Assembly (NCBI GenBank): GCA_022494885.1
Contig: JAGVSM010001250.1
Span: 1-64,000, forward strand
Length of the DNA stretch: 64,000 nt
Direction of reading: 5' to 3'
Source of the DNA: Micrasema longulum
Taxonomy: Eukaryota > Arthropoda > Insecta > Trichoptera > Brachycentridae
The position numbers and the translations under genes were made by a program. This document shows positions 63,100-64,000 of this stretch, in pieces. Positions within the stretch are counted from its first letter, which is position 1, and each line of letters opens with the position of its first letter. Below the pieces are notes generated by a model. The model was not told the DNA's origin. It did no database searches and was given only the letters and a program-made list of their open reading frames with translations.

Positions 63100-63440
63100 A
63101 TAGATCTCCGTTTATCCGAACTTCAGTCATTCAGATTGCCAAATATCCGGGTATCAGGAAATAAAAAAAAGAGATGTTTTAATAACAAATAAAATAGGGC
63201 GCTTCTTCGTCAAAGTAATTAACTTTGCTGGACATGTTTAATTAAGTTTTTAATGTGATTTCGATTCGCCGTATTATTTATTTCAATAGTAATAAAAAAG
63301 ATCTTATGGCATATTTAGCATTTTCTTTCAAATCATGGTTTTAAATTATTAGTTAATATAAATATACGGACTTTTTCATATCCAGATAACGACTGGCACT
63401 CATTAATCCGGATAATTTAAGTTTTTCTGCATGTATCTCT
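63100..63440. mobile_element. Possible pogo/Tigger-like non-autonomous element
   Basis: ACAATAGATCTCCGTTTATC and CGAACTTCAGTCATTCAGAT, then AAATATCCGGGTATCAGG resemble the C-G-T-T-TATCCG...ATCCGG words at pogo/Tigger termini. A second cluster, TCATATCCAGATAACGAC and CATTAATCCGGATAATTTAA, lies at 63375-63420. The expected complementary terminal repeat is not found, so the boundaries are uncertain. Confidence 0.35.
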
Positions 63441-64000
63441 ACTGAATTACCAAGTAAAATAAATTAAATTAAAACGTAGAAAAATAATATATTAATTGAA
63501 TAATTCGTTTTGATCTATTGTCTAGTTAGCAATTATTGAAAATATCTGTTCATTGTTTTATAGAAATAAATATTATTGTTTCAAAATGCATTATTATTGT
63601 TTATTGTTTCATTTCGTTCATTGTATAATTAATACAATGAACGGAATGAAAAATAAAATATTTTATCACGAAAACATTTTATGCAGAATTGTTTTGAGTA
63701 ACTACAGAGACTTTATTACTTACAAATATGTTCTTTTATTATGAAAAAAAGGACTGATATTTTTTTTAGTTAGCATTATGGTATCCGGTATTTTCATAGT
63801 ATTAGTTTAAAATGAAAAATAATGAATAAAATTACATACTTGTTTTAAGATAATGCTAATCCTTTTATTGTTCTTTTTGTAAACACTGTTTTAATTTAGT
63901 TCAAATAACATCTTAAACCACAACTCTTAACTAACAGACCACTTAATAGTTTAGCACTGAAAATAAACGAACAGTTAAATAAGATTACAATGGATTCACG
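63441..64000. other. AT-rich DNA to window end
   Basis: 63530-63740 includes the inverted words CATTTCGTTCATTGTA and TACAATGAACGGAATG, a short foldback. No gene recognised. Confidence 0.45.

Overview
This is a eukaryotic, strongly AT-rich, intron- and repeat-dominated window. It almost certainly comes from an arthropod, and an insect is most likely. The evidence is one protein-coding exon that reads as an insect-type PDE11-like cyclic-nucleotide phosphodiesterase GAF domain, plus a dense mix of non-LTR retrotransposon fragments, tRNA-derived SINEs, Penelope-like elements (PLEs), hAT and mariner relics, and many TA-flanked inverted-repeat elements. The order cannot be fixed from the sequence. 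There are no operons, ribosome binding sites, rRNA genes or CRISPR arrays.

Genes. The only host exon I call with confidence is on the minus strand at 15300-15558. It has a good acceptor, a GTGAGT donor, and codes for the start of a GAF domain. Two weaker candidates are a possible terminal exon on the plus strand (32277-32363) and a possible first exon or small ORF on the minus strand (51691-51899). If the phosphodiesterase gene is real, much of the flanking DNA is its introns.

Layout. 0-5 kb: repeats, an inverted-repeat element, LINE tails and a SINE. 5-12 kb: LINE remnants, a PLE terminal repeat, a SINE, and a TA-flanked element split by a LINE tail. 12-15 kb: dispersed repeats and an element with about 120-bp inverted arms. 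15-22 kb: the PDE exon and LINE fragments in both orientations. 22-24 kb: Jockey-like LINE. 25-28 kb: SINE, then a LINE RNase H/zinc-knuckle ORF cut by a TA-flanked element. 28-31.5 kb: nested inverted-repeat element, probable solo LTR, LINE reverse transcriptase. 32.7-33.7 kb: PLE with about 300-bp inverted terminal repeats. 35.7-40.5 kb: LINE 3' ends, a 114-bp tandem array, a 100-N gap and a 1.3-kb direct duplication across it. 41-45 kb: L2/CR1-like LINE, PLE terminal repeat, hAT relic. 45-50 kb: SINEs, palindromic elements, a second PLE family, mariner relic. 50-57 kb: four LINE ORF segments, two of them in opposite orientation. 57-64 kb: a 1.6-kb element with perfect 29-bp TA-flanked inverted repeats that carries an L2-like LINE, then a palindromic element and AT-rich DNA.

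How it fits together. The coding fragments form an archive of insertions rather than a working pathway. Several insertions are nested, so their relative ages can be read. The best leads are hammerhead-ribozyme-like folds in two or three PLE families, small 3'-end hairpins shared by unrelated LINE families, the TA-flanked composite at 59.2-60.8 kb, and a probable assembly duplication at the gap. I did not find a convincing entirely new system.
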